From NCBI RefSeq assembly GCF_003589595.1, contig NW_020654748.1, positions 1,181,983 to 1,245,982 of the forward strand: DNA of 64,000 nt, read 5' to 3'. The DNA is from Hyposmocoma kahamanoa (lineage: Eukaryota; Arthropoda; Insecta; Lepidoptera; Cosmopterigidae). Positions 24,301 to 31,934 of the stretch are shown here, one piece after another. The stretch's first letter is position 1, and each line of letters starts with the position of its first letter. The notes below the pieces were generated by a model. The model did not search any database, was not told where the DNA came from, and saw only the letters and a list, made by a program, of their open reading frames with translations. The position numbers and the translations under genes were made by a program.

Positions 24301-27300
24301 GGTACATGTAATCCGAACTTATGTAAATGTAGACCGTGTCATATGTTACATAATTTAAATTAAGATCGCAGCTTGTCATTACCAATTTGTAATATAATTA
24401 ACAAAATTGTAAGATAGGTTAGAAAAAATATAATACGATATCATACCAGTGTATTCAAAACACTCGGTCAATTAACTTCAGTGCTCCATGGAAATAGTAA
24501 ACGACTGTAAGTAGAATGAAACTTTCAAAATAAAATTATACATTGAATGTTCTTTTTTGTAACTCGCGGATAGTCTCGAGTTTCAGGTCACGCCTTAACG
24601 CGTAAGAGACAATAGATTTTTGTCATGAATTTTATACGGTGTGATTTTTTAATCTGAGATAGCATGAGGAAATCCGAAACCTTACGGGAAAGCTCTCTTA
24701 GGAATCATTAGGTCTTTTTTTATGAAAACTTAAACTAAAATTGATATTTTTTTAATGCAGATTGGCTCAATTACTTGTAATTTATGGTCAGTTGGGCAAC
24801 GTACAAACTAGATACGAGGTTAAAGTCCATTATATATGTAATATAAATTGAGCCTATGGATTATTTTATAGTAAGAGGAAAAAAAACTGAGCTTGATCGG
24901 CTTAGTAAATATGCGACAAATCGCGTAGTTGAACGTATCATTAGGTTTTTTTTTCATCGAATGAAAAAGTTAGGTGCATCACAGTCCATCGTCAACTTCG
25001 AATTCAAAAACCTTCGTCGAAGAACTAAATTAAAAAAAACTTTCGTCGAAGAACTAAAATAATTTCAATAATCACTTAATCACAACAACTTTGCAGCCTT
25101 GCATAATAAATAACTATTTCCATGCTAGCGTGGAATAAAAGCTTTTGCACGCAGATTTCTAATGAGAAGTATTTCCGAGTGAAAAAAATTTGCTATGCCA
25201 AAATTGTTTTCGTAAAAAAAGACCTAATGGTTCCTAAGACAGTTTCCCTGTATCTTCTATGGTTTCGGATTTCCCCATACTGCCCCTAAAGTGAACTTAG
25301 TATCCTTTGTGTAACGTACAAACTAGATACCAGGTATACGATAGATACGAGAATTCCCGAAACTGCGCGAAAAACCTATCTTTTGGCTCGTATCTAGTTT
25401 GTACGTTAGACAATTGAGATAAAGTTTGGGTTTGGGTGAAACGCGTTGACCCCGAAGGGGTTGTATGCCACCTATTAAGCAAACAAGTTTTACGACGGGG
25501 GAACCCCTTTGTAATTGCGAAAAAATCAACTATACTCATGTTAGTTTTAATACCCAGCTGATCAGAGATATAACTATTCAAATATGTACTCAAACTAGAA
25601 ACACTACAGAATAGTTAATAGCGAATGAGTGAGAGAGATAGTGGTCAGGCACTAAAGCCGAGGTTCTCAAACTTTTCGTCTGGTAGAGCACGTGCCATTT
25701 TTTTCTGTTTTGCGTAGACCGCCTGCTTTTCTAACATTATTTTTTTTTAAATCGATCAACTTTAAATGTGTATCCAACGTGACACAGTGAGAAACTTTAT
25801 AAAAAAAAAATCAGGTGGATATCAAGTTTTAGAATAAGATTTATATTTATTCAACCGAATAATCTTGTTATTTGTGAAATGTTTTTAAGTACTTCATAGC
25901 TAATTTATAAGTGTAATAAGAAAGTATAATGTATTTACATATTTACATAAGTACTAATTTGTGTAACTTGGTTTATCTTATTAATGACCTGTCTAAATTG
26001 GTTCCATTCTCCTGGATGCCCATTAAAGTCTTATGCACTCCCAATTTTTTTCGTTGACATGGACTCCTTGTAGGTTGGAGTGGACCTGGCGGTCGATATA
26101 GAACACTTTTAATTATCGCTGTAAAGCGAGTGGCAATACTTCATGTCAAATTGATCGGTCGAACTAATAAAAAAAAAAGATTCACGCGCCCAGTTGCACG
26201 AGGCGAAAGTTACCAGTTACCACGCCTTCATGTACATTAATAGCGAATCAGAGTTCTATTTACTAGGCAACAACATTTAAGTTCTGAATAATACAACCGC
26301 GCGGTCGTCGCGCGACCGCCGCGTAGATCAAATTCAAGCCAGTCTCGCCCGCGTGCCCGGGTCGTTAATTTTTAAAACGTAAACGCTAAACAAATAGAGC
26401 GTATTTTGCTCTGACAATTAGACGCACGCGGTCGCGTCGTCAACGCGGCGGAGTCCGCTCGGCGTCCGCTTGGGGTGAGCGCGTTTTGTCACAAAAATAA
26501 ATCTTAACGGGGGCGAAATAGGGGATCAAATTAGTATAGTAGCTATTCAAAATGCTTATTATACGCAGACGAAGTACGAGCTAATATTTTATAAAAATCA
26601 TCTTGAGGTTATTCACTTAATATGAACTTTCAGATTTCTTAAAATATCTGCACTTTCTTTTGACACTTAATTGAGACAATTATTTAAAACTAATGCACTT
26701 TTTACTAAATTTATTGAAATAATGATTTATTTTTGTCAAACGAATGTGCAAATATTTTAAGAAATCTGAAAGATGGTAAATATTTAAAAATTAAAACTTA
26801 ATCACGGAATTATATTGGTTATTTGGAACATTGGATCATTTTAACGCTAATTGTAACAAACTGTAAAGTCGCAAGCTATGAAAAATATAGATAGATACAC
26901 GTAGTGAAATTTACTATAAAAAATTCCGTTAACCGTGTCTTGAATTTTCATAAATTTTTATTTATCCTTGATTTTGATTTTTTATTTATCATTTTCGTCT
27001 ATTATTCTTTTAAAATTATATACATTTTGAATAATAGAGCTCCTGCTGGTGTTTGAGTATCTATTAAACGTCAGCCAAAATGGACTATTACTTGTGGAAA
27101 ATATTTAATGATTTCAATAAATATACTTAATATTTTATGAAAATTTAATTTTCAATTCGCACACTTTTTTGTTGCAGGTGACTGGACACAATTAGGAACT
27201 GAGAAGCCAGTGTTGCTACATTTGTACTATGAACAATATACGTTGAAAAATAACCAAGCGCTGTTGCGTTGCATGCAAAATGGCTTAAACACAATCCCGT

Positions 27301-27536
27301 ATGCGCTTGTTTAAAACAATATTAACTTTGAACTATAAACAACGCTTAGGATGATATTGAAAAGATAATATTCTGGTTTTTTTTTCATCTATTTTCGACC
27401 ATGTTTGTAATATTCGATGCTTGGAAATCAACGTTTCAAAATTCCAATTATTTTTTTTCTCTTACTTACTTAAGCGTAATGATAGTAATAAAGTTGTAAG
27501 AAATAGTGACGCATCACCTGGTATCTCGTCTGCCAT
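3241..27536 (-). CDS. RPGR: RPGR orthologue (RCC1-domain ciliary GTPase regulator), complete, 8 exons
   Basis: Known role: vertebrate RPGR is a ciliary transition-zone/connecting-cilium protein whose RCC1 propeller binds RPGRIP1, the small GTPase ARL3 and the prenyl-binding protein PDE6-delta. Seen here: exons (- strand) 27518-27536, 12867-12992, 10476-10631, 6991-7152, 6008-6160, 5408-5731, 3578-4705 and 3241-3353. They total 2181 bases, 726 aa, and every intron is phase 1 with GT-AG ends. Residues 1-30 read [16 protein letters not shown] then [12 protein letters not shown], matching the vertebrate RPGR start ([19 protein letters not shown]). Six to seven RCC1 blades span about residues 8-377, each with G-N-GQLG and a CG-HT-hallmark. 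Residues 378-690 are acidic and low in complexity. The last four residues are CTIL, a CAAX box predicted to be geranylgeranylated, as in the constitutive vertebrate isoform. No ORF15-like purine-rich exon is seen. The start ATG has a strong context (ACCATGG). Confidence 0.92.
3578..4705 (-). CDS. RPGR: RPGR exon 7 (last RCC1 blade plus acidic tail)
   Basis: 1128 bases after acceptor CGTTTACAG. It begins [18 protein letters not shown] and completes the propeller at [14 protein letters not shown], as in vertebrate RPGR (VACGGCHMVVF). A Glu/Asp/Ser/Asn-rich, low-complexity region of about 310 residues follows. It has a Lys/Glu heptad-like stretch ([20 protein letters not shown]) and ends KVIEEQVV before donor GTAAGTTAAG. 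Confidence 0.9.
5408..5731 (-). CDS. RPGR: RPGR exon 6 (two RCC1 blades)
   Basis: 324 bases after acceptor TTGTCTACAG. It holds two blades: [17 protein letters not shown] to [12 protein letters not shown], then [17 protein letters not shown] to [13 protein letters not shown]. The donor is GTAAGC. The frame is open a little upstream of the acceptor to an ATG, but the phase-1 acceptor fits the flanking exons. Confidence 0.92.
6008..6160 (-). CDS. RPGR: RPGR exon 5 (RCC1 blade)
   Basis: 153 bases after acceptor TTTCTTGCAG. It encodes [19 protein letters not shown], then ...[15 protein letters not shown]; donor GTAAGT. It corresponds to the vertebrate blade ending ISCGYYHSAFVT. Confidence 0.92.
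6270..6695 (-). pseudogene. RTE-type LINE 3' fragment in RPGR intron 4
   Basis: On the - strand a decayed frame contains [20 protein letters not shown] then QAAQHRSMW. This is the conserved carboxy end of RTE-clade non-LTR retrotransposon reverse transcriptases common in moths. The fragment ends in a GATGATGAT-type tail (ATCATCATC at 6303-6311 on the + strand). It lacks the catalytic domains, so it is a dead 5'-truncated copy. Confidence 0.7.
6991..7152 (-). CDS. RPGR: RPGR exon 4 (RCC1 blade)
   Basis: 162 bases after acceptor TTTTTCCAG. It encodes [19 protein letters not shown], then an acidic loop, then [14 protein letters not shown]; donor GTATTG. It aligns with the vertebrate blade containing GGNNEGQLGLG and SAGSNTSAALT. 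Confidence 0.9.
7308..7770. mobile_element. repeat family D (AACCGACTTC...GAGGTCGGTT ends)
   Basis: A ~450-bp element. Its left end is TTTTTAACCGACTTCAAAAA, followed by GGAGGAGGTT, a T-rich run and a GTATGTATGTTACGCGATAA motif; its right end is TTTTGAGGTCGGTTTTTTTA. Near-identical copies lie at 10960-11440 and, inverted, at 44840-45295, with a partial copy at 49780-49975. No coding capacity is seen. It is probably a MITE; the superfamily is not recognised. Confidence 0.65.
7850..7976. repeat. S2 interspersed repeat, two partial pieces head to head
   Basis: The piece GACGAACAAGTCGTGCGCCT (inverted orientation) is followed by GTAGCAGTAGAGTTCCTTGT (direct orientation). Both belong to the ~280-bp repeat S2, which occurs about a dozen times in the window. 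The head-to-head join shows a rearranged copy. Confidence 0.6.
7986..10200 (-). pseudogene. CR1-like LINE, internally deleted and interrupted
   Basis: Order on the - strand: ORF1 N-terminal part with a Cys-rich PHD-like finger (10192-9890; [26 protein letters not shown]); an inserted repeat (9645-9885); ORF1 remainder (9640-8986; coiled-coil start, then IKRAWRL and [19 protein letters not shown], typical of CR1/jockey ORF1); the first ~40 residues of the ORF2 endonuclease (8957-8736; [27 protein letters not shown]); and, after a large deletion, the ORF2 carboxy end (8693-8148; [19 protein letters not shown]). Catalytic endonuclease and reverse transcriptase residues are missing, so it is inactive. 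It ends near a T-run at 7986. It lies in RPGR intron 3. Confidence 0.75.
9645..9885. repeat. repeat family C inserted in LINE ORF1
   Basis: It interrupts the LINE ORF1 frame (the frame resumes on both sides). Both ends carry GTACTGTA in inverted orientation. Related sequence recurs at 14786-14995 and 15452-15545 (CCAGTGATTCTACTCATAGA). No coding capacity is seen. Confidence 0.65.
10137..10225 (-). repeat. S2 repeat fragment
   Basis: Partial inverted copy of repeat S2: GGCGGCAGAAATAGG, then GAACGAACTCTGTCACAAGG and a TCTACTGCTA end. Confidence 0.55.
10476..10631 (-). CDS. RPGR: RPGR exon 3 (RCC1 blade)
   Basis: 156 bases after acceptor TTGTTTCAG. It reads [19 protein letters not shown], then [19 protein letters not shown] and FVT. 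The donor GTCTGT is weak but gives the right phase for the next exon ([10 protein letters not shown]). Confidence 0.9.
10770..11520. mobile_element. repeat family G with nested family D element
   Basis: The left end, TATCTACATACATATCATAA, is followed by CAAAAACCGCAAATTACGAC. The sequence matches 32520-32980 and the complement of 38410-39135. A family D element (about 10960-11440) splits this copy. GTCGAGAT appears on both sides of the insert and once in the unsplit copies, consistent with an 8-bp target duplication. Confidence 0.6.
11960..12070 (-). repeat. S2 repeat fragment
   Basis: Diverged inverted piece of repeat S2 (TTACTGCTTGGCGGTAGAAA ... ACAAGGAGCTCTACT). The surrounding 11520-12860 is RPGR intron 2 with nothing else recognised. 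Confidence 0.5.
12867..12992 (-). CDS. RPGR: RPGR exon 2 (first RCC1 blade)
   Basis: 126 bases after acceptor ATTTTCAG. It encodes [17 protein letters not shown], then [19 protein letters not shown], and ends at donor [14 protein letters not shown] is the RPGR signature of the first blade. A longer open frame over the same bases (12770-13006) is shifted by one and is not the protein. Confidence 0.92.
13066..13300 (-). repeat. S2 repeat, near-full copy, inverted
   Basis: Contains GTTGACAAGTCTCATGTG, TTCACCAGCACCCTCACA and GGCAGTACTTCCCTGGACGA in the order of the S2 consensus on the - strand. It starts the 14.5-kb RPGR intron 1. Confidence 0.6.
13546..13923 (+). mobile_element. P-element-like MITE carrying a THAP exon, copy 1
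   Basis: 378 bp. The terminal inverted repeats are CTTAGAATAATAACGCATAG and its exact complement. The 8-bp duplication TTTATAAG flanks it (13538-13545 and 13924-13931). It contains a 27-codon open frame, starting at 13691, that resembles a THAP zinc-finger start. P-type transposases carry THAP fingers and make 8-bp duplications, so this is probably a deletion derivative of a P-like transposon (inference). The rest of the transposase is absent. Confidence 0.8.
13691..13771 (+). pseudogene. THAP-type zinc-finger first-exon remnant
   Basis: ATG followed by [17 protein letters not shown], then TFHKE at a possible donor (GTAACG). THAP domains start M-x-x-C-x(2-4)-C-x-N and carry an FHKFP-like motif about 25 residues in; both are visible, up to FHK. 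The distal Cys and His of the C2CH finger are missing, as expected if only the first transposase exon survives. It is present in all three MITE copies. Confidence 0.6.
14389..14597 (-). mobile_element. tRNA-headed SINE (family S1)
   Basis: Full copy in inverted orientation. The head is GCCTCCGTGGCCGAACGG, box B is GGTTCGATTCC, and the tail is ATTATTATTG-like at its left end. Confidence 0.8.
14786..15545. repeat. repeat family C, full copy and duplicated end piece
   Basis: 14786-14995 matches the repeat inserted in the LINE at 9645-9885 (GGTACTTTTATGAATATAAA onward). Its last ~92 bases recur at 15452-15545, about 550 bp away. Positions 14996-15451 between the two pieces hold no recognised gene. 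Confidence 0.55.
15846..15886 (-). repeat. S1 SINE tail fragment
   Basis: A short piece of the S1 SINE 3' end (AATAATAACGCACACACTCA ... AGCCCCGCCCTA), cut off where the next inverted-repeat element begins. Confidence 0.55.
15887..17097. mobile_element. long terminal-inverted-repeat element, ~180-bp arms
   Basis: The left arm (15887-16068) holds TTCGTGTGCATAAGCGCACT and GCAGACGATTTTAGTTGTTA. The right arm (16920-17097) is its imperfect complement, including GCGGGAATAAACTAATTTAA against TTTATTCCCGCC. The ~850-bp centre is AT-rich and non-coding. It lies in RPGR intron 1. Confidence 0.65.
17221..17632 (+). repeat. repeat family F, copy 1
   Basis: ~410 bp, alignable along its length with 29075-29490. 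Both contain TGACATGCGACAGGA, TTTGCGCATTAAAA and AAATTAGAGGTCAT and end TTTTTCCTCTGCTCCC. No open frame is of interest. Confidence 0.65.
17925..18110. repeat. palindromic repeat with GAAACTATTTTTCC arms
   Basis: The left arm begins GAATGAAACTATTTTTCCGG; the right arm is the complement, ending CGGAAAAATAGTTTCATTTC. The centre is CCATGGTCACGGTTGACTGA then CCATGG. Related half-copies lie at 29838-29938 and, split, at 42655-43010. Confidence 0.65.
18192..18307 (+). other. exon-like open frame, unassigned
   Basis: After TTATAATCACAG the frame reads [20 protein letters not shown], then [18 protein letters not shown] and TAG. Composition and codon use look protein-like and the acceptor is plausible, but no partner exon or family is recognised. 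It is on the opposite strand to RPGR, inside intron 1, between repeats. It could be a transposon scrap or a chance frame. Confidence 0.2.
18457..18527 (-). repeat. S1 SINE head fragment
   Basis: Only the tRNA-like head remains (GCCTCCGTGGCTGAACGG on the - strand, then box B). It joins directly to a CAAAACTTTTTTGGCATGAG motif that also starts the family F neighbourhood at 29039. Confidence 0.65.
19081..19247. mobile_element. palindromic MITE (family E), copy 1
   Basis: 167 bp. The inverted ends are AGGGTCGTATTCTAGAACTC and its complement, with homology extending ~45 bp inward (CTCAATGCTCAAGTCAGGAT). TA flanks both ends. A second copy at 54462-54628 is about 95% identical by eye. Confidence 0.85.
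20749..20977. mobile_element. hAT-like MITE (CATTGAC ends), short copy
   Basis: 229 bp. The ends are CATTGACTTACAA and TTGTAAGTCAATG, the next ~15 bp also complement imperfectly, and a perfect 8-bp duplication TCGATACT flanks it (20741-20748, 20978-20985). An 8-bp duplication suits hAT or P superfamilies. The long relative is at 39797-40987. Confidence 0.8.
21217..21565 (+). mobile_element. P-element-like MITE with THAP exon, copy 2
   Basis: 349 bp, flanked by the perfect 8-bp duplication CTTGAAAT (21209-21216, 21566-21573). The left terminal repeat is partly eroded after CTTAGAATAATAAC and the following ~30 bp are deleted; the right end is intact. The THAP frame (21333-21413) is kept, with [11 protein letters not shown] at the start. 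Confidence 0.8.
21590..21780 (+). repeat. S2 repeat, partial
   Basis: Contains GGTAAGGGTGCTGGTGAAAT, ACATGGGACTTGTCAACTTA and GGCGTGTCGCTTATCATCAG in S2 order. It begins just past the THAP MITE copy 2. Confidence 0.65.
22447..22735 (+). repeat. S2 repeat, near-full copy
   Basis: Starts AGCAGTAGAGCTCCTTGTGA and ends near GACAGGCGTGTCGCTTACTA and a CGTCTC end. It is about 290 bp with no coding capacity. Confidence 0.7.
23834..24042 (+). mobile_element. tRNA-headed SINE (family S1)
   Basis: Head ACTGCCTCCGTGGCCGAGCG, then a degraded box B (GTCCGATTTCC), body GTGTGTCCATGG and an ATTATTATTA tail. Confidence 0.78.
24666..25276. mobile_element. terminal-inverted-repeat element, ~600 bp
   Basis: The left end reads GAGGAAATCCGAAACCTTAC and continues to TCATTAGGTCTTTTTTTA; the right end carries the imperfect complement (GACCTAATGGTTCCTAAGAC, then GGTTTCGGATTTCCCC). 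An open frame of 68 codons at 24856-25062 ([20 protein letters not shown]) lies inside but resembles nothing I know. It is the best guess for a degenerate transposase scrap. Confidence 0.6.
25313..25408. repeat. short inverted repeat around ACTAGATAC
   Basis: CGTACAAACTAGATACCAGG at the left complements TCGTATCTAGTTTGTACG at the right. The same motif also stands alone at 24799-24818. This is a small palindromic unit beside the preceding element. Confidence 0.5.
26285..26490. other. CpG-rich island in RPGR intron 1
   Basis: About 200 bp rich in CG dinucleotides (e.g. CGCGCGGTCGTCGCGCGACC), standing out sharply from the AT-rich surroundings and about 1.1 kb downstream of RPGR exon 1. It shows no repeat family and no open frame I can assign. 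An alternative promoter or enhancer is possible (inference). Confidence 0.35.
26627..26772. mobile_element. short palindromic MITE, 146 bp
   Basis: The ends CTTTCAGATTTCTTAAAATA and TATTTTAAGAAATCTGAAAG are exact complements over 20 bp, with looser homology over 38 bp and an AT-rich centre. No coding capacity is seen. Confidence 0.75.
27518..27536 (-). CDS. RPGR: RPGR exon 1 (start codon)
   Basis: 19 bases, ATG plus codons for ADEIP and one base, then donor GTGATG. Joined to the next exon it gives [12 protein letters not shown], the conserved RPGR N-terminus, and this is what fixes the start. A second ATG 37 bases upstream (27571-27573) is out of frame. Confidence 0.85.
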
Positions 27537-27760
27537 GGTGTTCTGATAGGTTGGTCTGGGTGGCTGGGAGCATGGCCGCGAATCGACCGGGGCGGCCGCG
27601 GGGCGACGACTGACCGCTGGCCACGTGCCGCCCTCGCTGCTAAACCACCATTGTTGACATTACAAAGACTTAGTTGAAATGGAAGGTTCTACATCGAAAT
27701 TATAATTAGTCAACTCCGAAGAGTATATGGCGCTTGCCATATACTCGTCATACATACGTC
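27537..27760 (-). promoter_or_regulatory. RPGR 5' leader and putative promoter region
   Basis: Immediately upstream of the RPGR start codon lies a GC-rich ~110-bp block (27545-27655), including GGCCGCGGGGCG, in otherwise AT-rich DNA. An out-of-frame ATG lies 37 bases before the start. Farther upstream is a 26-base perfect inverted repeat, GAGTATATGGCGC/TTGCCATATACTC-like, at 27721-27747. No TATA box or clear RFX X-box could be fixed by eye, so the transcription start is unknown. Confidence 0.4.
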
Positions 27761-28057
27761 CTTTCTACGCACTTCTGACTGTACGTGTTATGTAAAAATA
27801 AAAAATCTTCGTTGCACTGCGAAAACTAATTCTCTGGAATTTTTACAGTTATATAACTGACGTAACTAGGAAAACGCGACATAAATGCTCATATAAAATG
27901 CAAACATTTACATAGTTTTTTCAAACGTTACAAGTGTGGAATCATTTGTTATAAATTAATGTGAATGACTATGATGTTAGTAAGAAATATTTGTCGTTGA
28001 AATTTCAATTGCATTTATTTCAAATTCAAAGTCAATCTTTTATGTAATATAATTTAG

Positions 28058-28350
28058 TAGCAGTAGAGCTCCTTGTGAAAGAGTCCGTACAGAGAAGTAC
28101 TGCCGTGTTACCTATTTCTGCCGCCAAGCAGTAATGTAAGCATTACTGTGTTCCGATTTTGAAGGGTAAGGGTGCTGGTGACATTACAGGCACATGGGGC
28201 TTGTCAACGTATATCTTAGGGTGACGGGCGCAGTGGCAGTGCCCGTCAGATCATTGTGATTTAAAACTCTGAGTGGCACTGCAACTGTTATGGCCAGGCG
28301 TGTCGCTTACCATCAGGCGCACGACTTGTTCGTCTTGCCACTAGATATTA
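28058..28350 (+). repeat. S2 repeat, near-full copy
   Basis: Starts TAGCAGTAGAGCTCCTTGTG and ends GGCGCACGACTTGTTCGTCT then TGCCACTAGATA. This is one of the best-preserved S2 copies. Confidence 0.75.
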
Positions 28351-29038
28351 TAAATAATAATAATTGTATTTCCCAATATAATGGCGTTATTTTCTTAATT
28401 GAGAGTGGTCTTTATTTGTAAATCCACAAGTACCAAGCTTGAAATTTCTTTCTTTTAGCTTAAAATTTTAAATCATGAAACGAATCAACTAAGTCATTTC
28501 CATTATCTGCTTTACATCCACGTTTTAGCGTTATTGTCGTCCAAGTAATGACTACCAAATTCACTGGACCTACGACCCCTCTAATAAAACTTAATAATTT
28601 ACTTTATTCAAGAGTCCAACATAGACTGAATATAGTTAGTCAGTTGAAACACTATCAAGTGGGTTGTTTTTCACTTTGCGCTGTTGTAAATTGCTGATTG
28701 GTTTGTTTATGTGACAGACTTGTAGAATAGAAAAATGCTTGTTGTAGAAAAATGAAAATTTGTCGAGATTGCGTAGGTAATGGATTCATTGTTTTCTTTA
28801 TTTCTTAAATATACGTAATATATCATTTGAATGATTATCAATACCGGTTATCTTTTACCAAGGAATGAGTTCTTATTGTTATTTCATCAAGTCATCGAAA
28901 TCACGAAGAGCCAATCGTGTAATCGTAAATACGGGACACTATGCAGTGCTTATTAAAACGACAATAATTATAATATTTTATTCCAGGAATGCACCCACGA
29001 TTATAAACAAAAAGTAACTAAAAACATTAGTATTAAGA

Positions 29039-29490
29039 GCTCTCATGCCAAAAAAGTTTTGACGTTGGCTCCGCCCAAATTTGTGAAACAAATATATGCC
29101 TGAAGTTCGCGTGACATGCGACAGGAGATGTTGACTTTTGCGCATTAAAAGTACCAAATTCGTTTTAGGGGAATGACTCTAAAACTAAAGGGATTAAAAA
29201 AATCCGTGACAATTGTCGATCATGCATAAATATAATTAATTATCTAATTTTTGTCCTAATAACCTGTAGCATTTCGAAGATAAATCGAAAAAATATGAAA
29301 ATTAGAGGTCATCTCGTGATTTTTATCTATCGAGAAAACTTTATTGTTTTATGTTTCTGATTAATGTCTGTGCTTGAATATATCGTGTAGTTACTCATAC
29401 AATATTTTATTTTTAACTTTAAAGTGGATATACCCCTCTAAAATCAAATCGAAGATTAGGAATTTTTCCTCTGCTCCCGCTAATTTATTA
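29039..29490 (+). repeat. repeat family F, copy 2
   Basis: Aligns with 17221-17632. It is preceded by CTCATGCCAAAAAAGTTTTG, whose complement is found at 18434-18453, suggesting inverted ends for this family. Confidence 0.62.
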
Positions 29491-29837
29491 TTGATTTTGC
29501 GATATGTATTCTGAAACTTAATTTTGTTGACTCTTTTCATCTCCACTAGTATATAGGTGTACGAACGAGAACACTCTGCATAAAGAAAAAAATCCCTAAA
29601 TTTCTTATTTTAGATACGAATTCTACAATCTGAAATACCTAAGCTAAATTAAAAAAAACTACGTGCGTGACACAGCGCCTTATTCTTTAACACAATCAGA
29701 AACAGTAAATCAAACTGAAAACTACATAAAGTTAAAATCTTTATATTTTGTGTACAGTCAAGAGTATATTAAGCTTAACTCTTTGGGCGGTTCTTATCGC
29801 AAGCGTCATAGCGTCGAATTAGAATTTTTTTTAGACA

Positions 29838-29938
29838 GTCAATCGTGACCACGGGACCTATAAAGGACCCGAAACGTTGGTTTGTTTGAAAAAACAAATA
29901 TACGCGATTTAAATCCGGAAAAATAGTTTCATTTCTTA
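29838..29938. repeat. half-copy of the GAAACTATTTTTCC palindromic repeat
   Basis: GGGACCTATAAAGGACCCGA then AACAAATATACGCGATTTAA then AAAATAGTTTCATTTC, the right half of the palindrome at 17925-18110. Confidence 0.6.
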
Positions 29939-29939
29939 T

Positions 29940-31120
29940 GTTTATGATAGTTAAGAAATGTTTAATGAAAACATTACTAAAATTGTTTAATGAATCAATA
30001 ATTTTAAAAAGAACTAATCTTGTGAAGTCTGGTTGGCTGGCTATATTAGGTATATACGTTTCGCTTTAGCGCCATTTTTTTAAATTTACTGTTTCGTGTG
30101 TTCTGTTTTGTGAAAGCGGGACACTTTAAAATATTTTGGAGACAGCGGGACAAAATATTTTAGAGACAGCCTAAAAGCGGGACTGCCCTGCGCGAACCGG
30201 GACGTATGGTCACGTTAGTCGTACACCTATCAACGCGTGGCTCCGCTAACAGGGTTTTTAAAAGGTCCTTAATTTATTTTTAACATTTACAATGCTACTA
30301 GCTTACCCGACGCGCGTCGCAATGCCGCTGTAGTCGAGATTTCACTATTCGATTTCTCTCGGATCGAGGCCACTCAGATAACTACTCGGACGCTACTCGT
30401 AAAGTAAGCACGTAATACGAACGCACTCAGACGTCGGCATCCGGTCAGAGTGGACTCGGACGTGGTTCTATTTTTCCGAGTATACTTGGATCATTTTATG
30501 AAAACAAAATGGCGCCAACTAAGAAAAAATAGAATGAACGTAACAATATGAGGTTTTAATGTGTTTTTATTTTTCTCTTTCACTACTCTAATACAAATTA
30601 TTTGAAGCACTCAGTTGGTCACGTCTTAAAATTCATTTTCTGACCCAAATTTTTCTTTTGCAATTTTTTCCTTCCATGATTTTATAGTTCAGCCATTAAT
30701 ATACCTGCTACAACTGAAATATCTTGCAGCTTGAGATCAGTAGTCATCATCTTGATTGTGCAAAGAGACAAATGCTGCTGGGACACTGATGAACTCGTAA
30801 GGTGTAAACCAAAATAACTCAGATTTTGAACTCCTACGCGATTTAACCCGTACGAGCGCACTCGGTCCGCGAGTGCACCCGGCTTTACAATGATATTTGC
30901 AGGGTTGCCAGTTTTCATAAAAAAATTAAATAGTCATGTAGTTATTGTCTGTCTATCGATATATTGTGAAAGAAGGTAACATTTTGCTAAAAATGTCTAA
31001 ACTGTGAATGTTACTATGTTCTAATGATAACTAATTGTGTTATTGCCTAATTTATTCTTATTTTGACTGTTGGCCTAATAGAATGTATATTATATAATTT
31101 TTAATCGTATACATTTTAAT
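29940..31120. other. no recognised gene
   Basis: Contains a GC-richer block (30300-30480) and a 78-codon open frame on the - strand (30682-30918) with no recognised similarity. I see no splice-supported exon and no clear repeat family here. Confidence 0.4.
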
Positions 31121-31134
31121 AAGGACGAAGCGAC

Positions 31135-31375
31135 GTCGGCAGAGCTTTAAACCGTAAAGGTCTGAGGAGTACTTCCATTGCGCCCGTCACCCTGAGACGT
31201 AAAGTTGACAAGCTTCATGTGCCTGTAATTTCACCAGCACCCTTACCTTTCAAAAACCGAAACGCAGTAATGTTTACATTATACTGTTTGGTGGCAGAAA
31301 TAGGTAAGGTAGCAGTACTTTCTTGGACGAACTCTGTCACAATGAGCTAGTAGAGTGCTACTGCTAAGTAGAGCT
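31135..31375 (-). repeat. S2 repeat, inverted
   Basis: Reads GTAAAGTTGACAAGCTTCAT, CCTGTAATTTCACCAGCACC and CAGTACTTTCTTGGACGAAC on the + strand, the complement of the S2 order. Confidence 0.65.
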
Positions 31376-31934
31376 CCAATAAAATTATATTTAGGGCACT
31401 GCTTAAATGTGATTTTATTGCAATACATGTAAAGTCGTTTGTATTTGAGATTTTTTTAAATCAACACACGGGCATTTCTTTATTTTTTAATGATCATTGC
31501 GACAACAACAACATTCCGTAAAATAACACTTTGTTGTAGTCGTCGTAAGTACTAAGGTTCCTTGAAGGTGACTCTAATGGCATTATTTAGCACGCGGTCA
31601 AGGGTATTTATTACGCAATCGATATATGACCGACAGGCTTTGATTTGCAACCTATGGCATGAAGGACAATCTATTTATGGACTTCAATCAATGGAAATCC
31701 TTCGGTAAATAGAGAAGTATCTACTTACTTTAATAGGCCTTTGTGGCCATATTACAAGAATAGGAATGTCACAAGTTAGAATTGTATTTATTGATTTGAA
31801 TTTATGTATTCAATTTATTATTCAAAATGGAAATGCGACGGACTTCGTAGCGATGGCTGGATGATATCGACTCTCTTTTTAAAGGGCTGGCAAGATGCAG
31901 CCCAAAACCGAGGCCAATCCAAAAACCAAATTTA

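Noticed and set aside
27721..27747. GAGTATATGGC palindrome upstream of RPGR considered as an RFX X-box
   Set aside because: It does not fit the RYYNYY-N(1-3)-RRNRAC pattern; it is recorded only as a hairpin in the upstream region.
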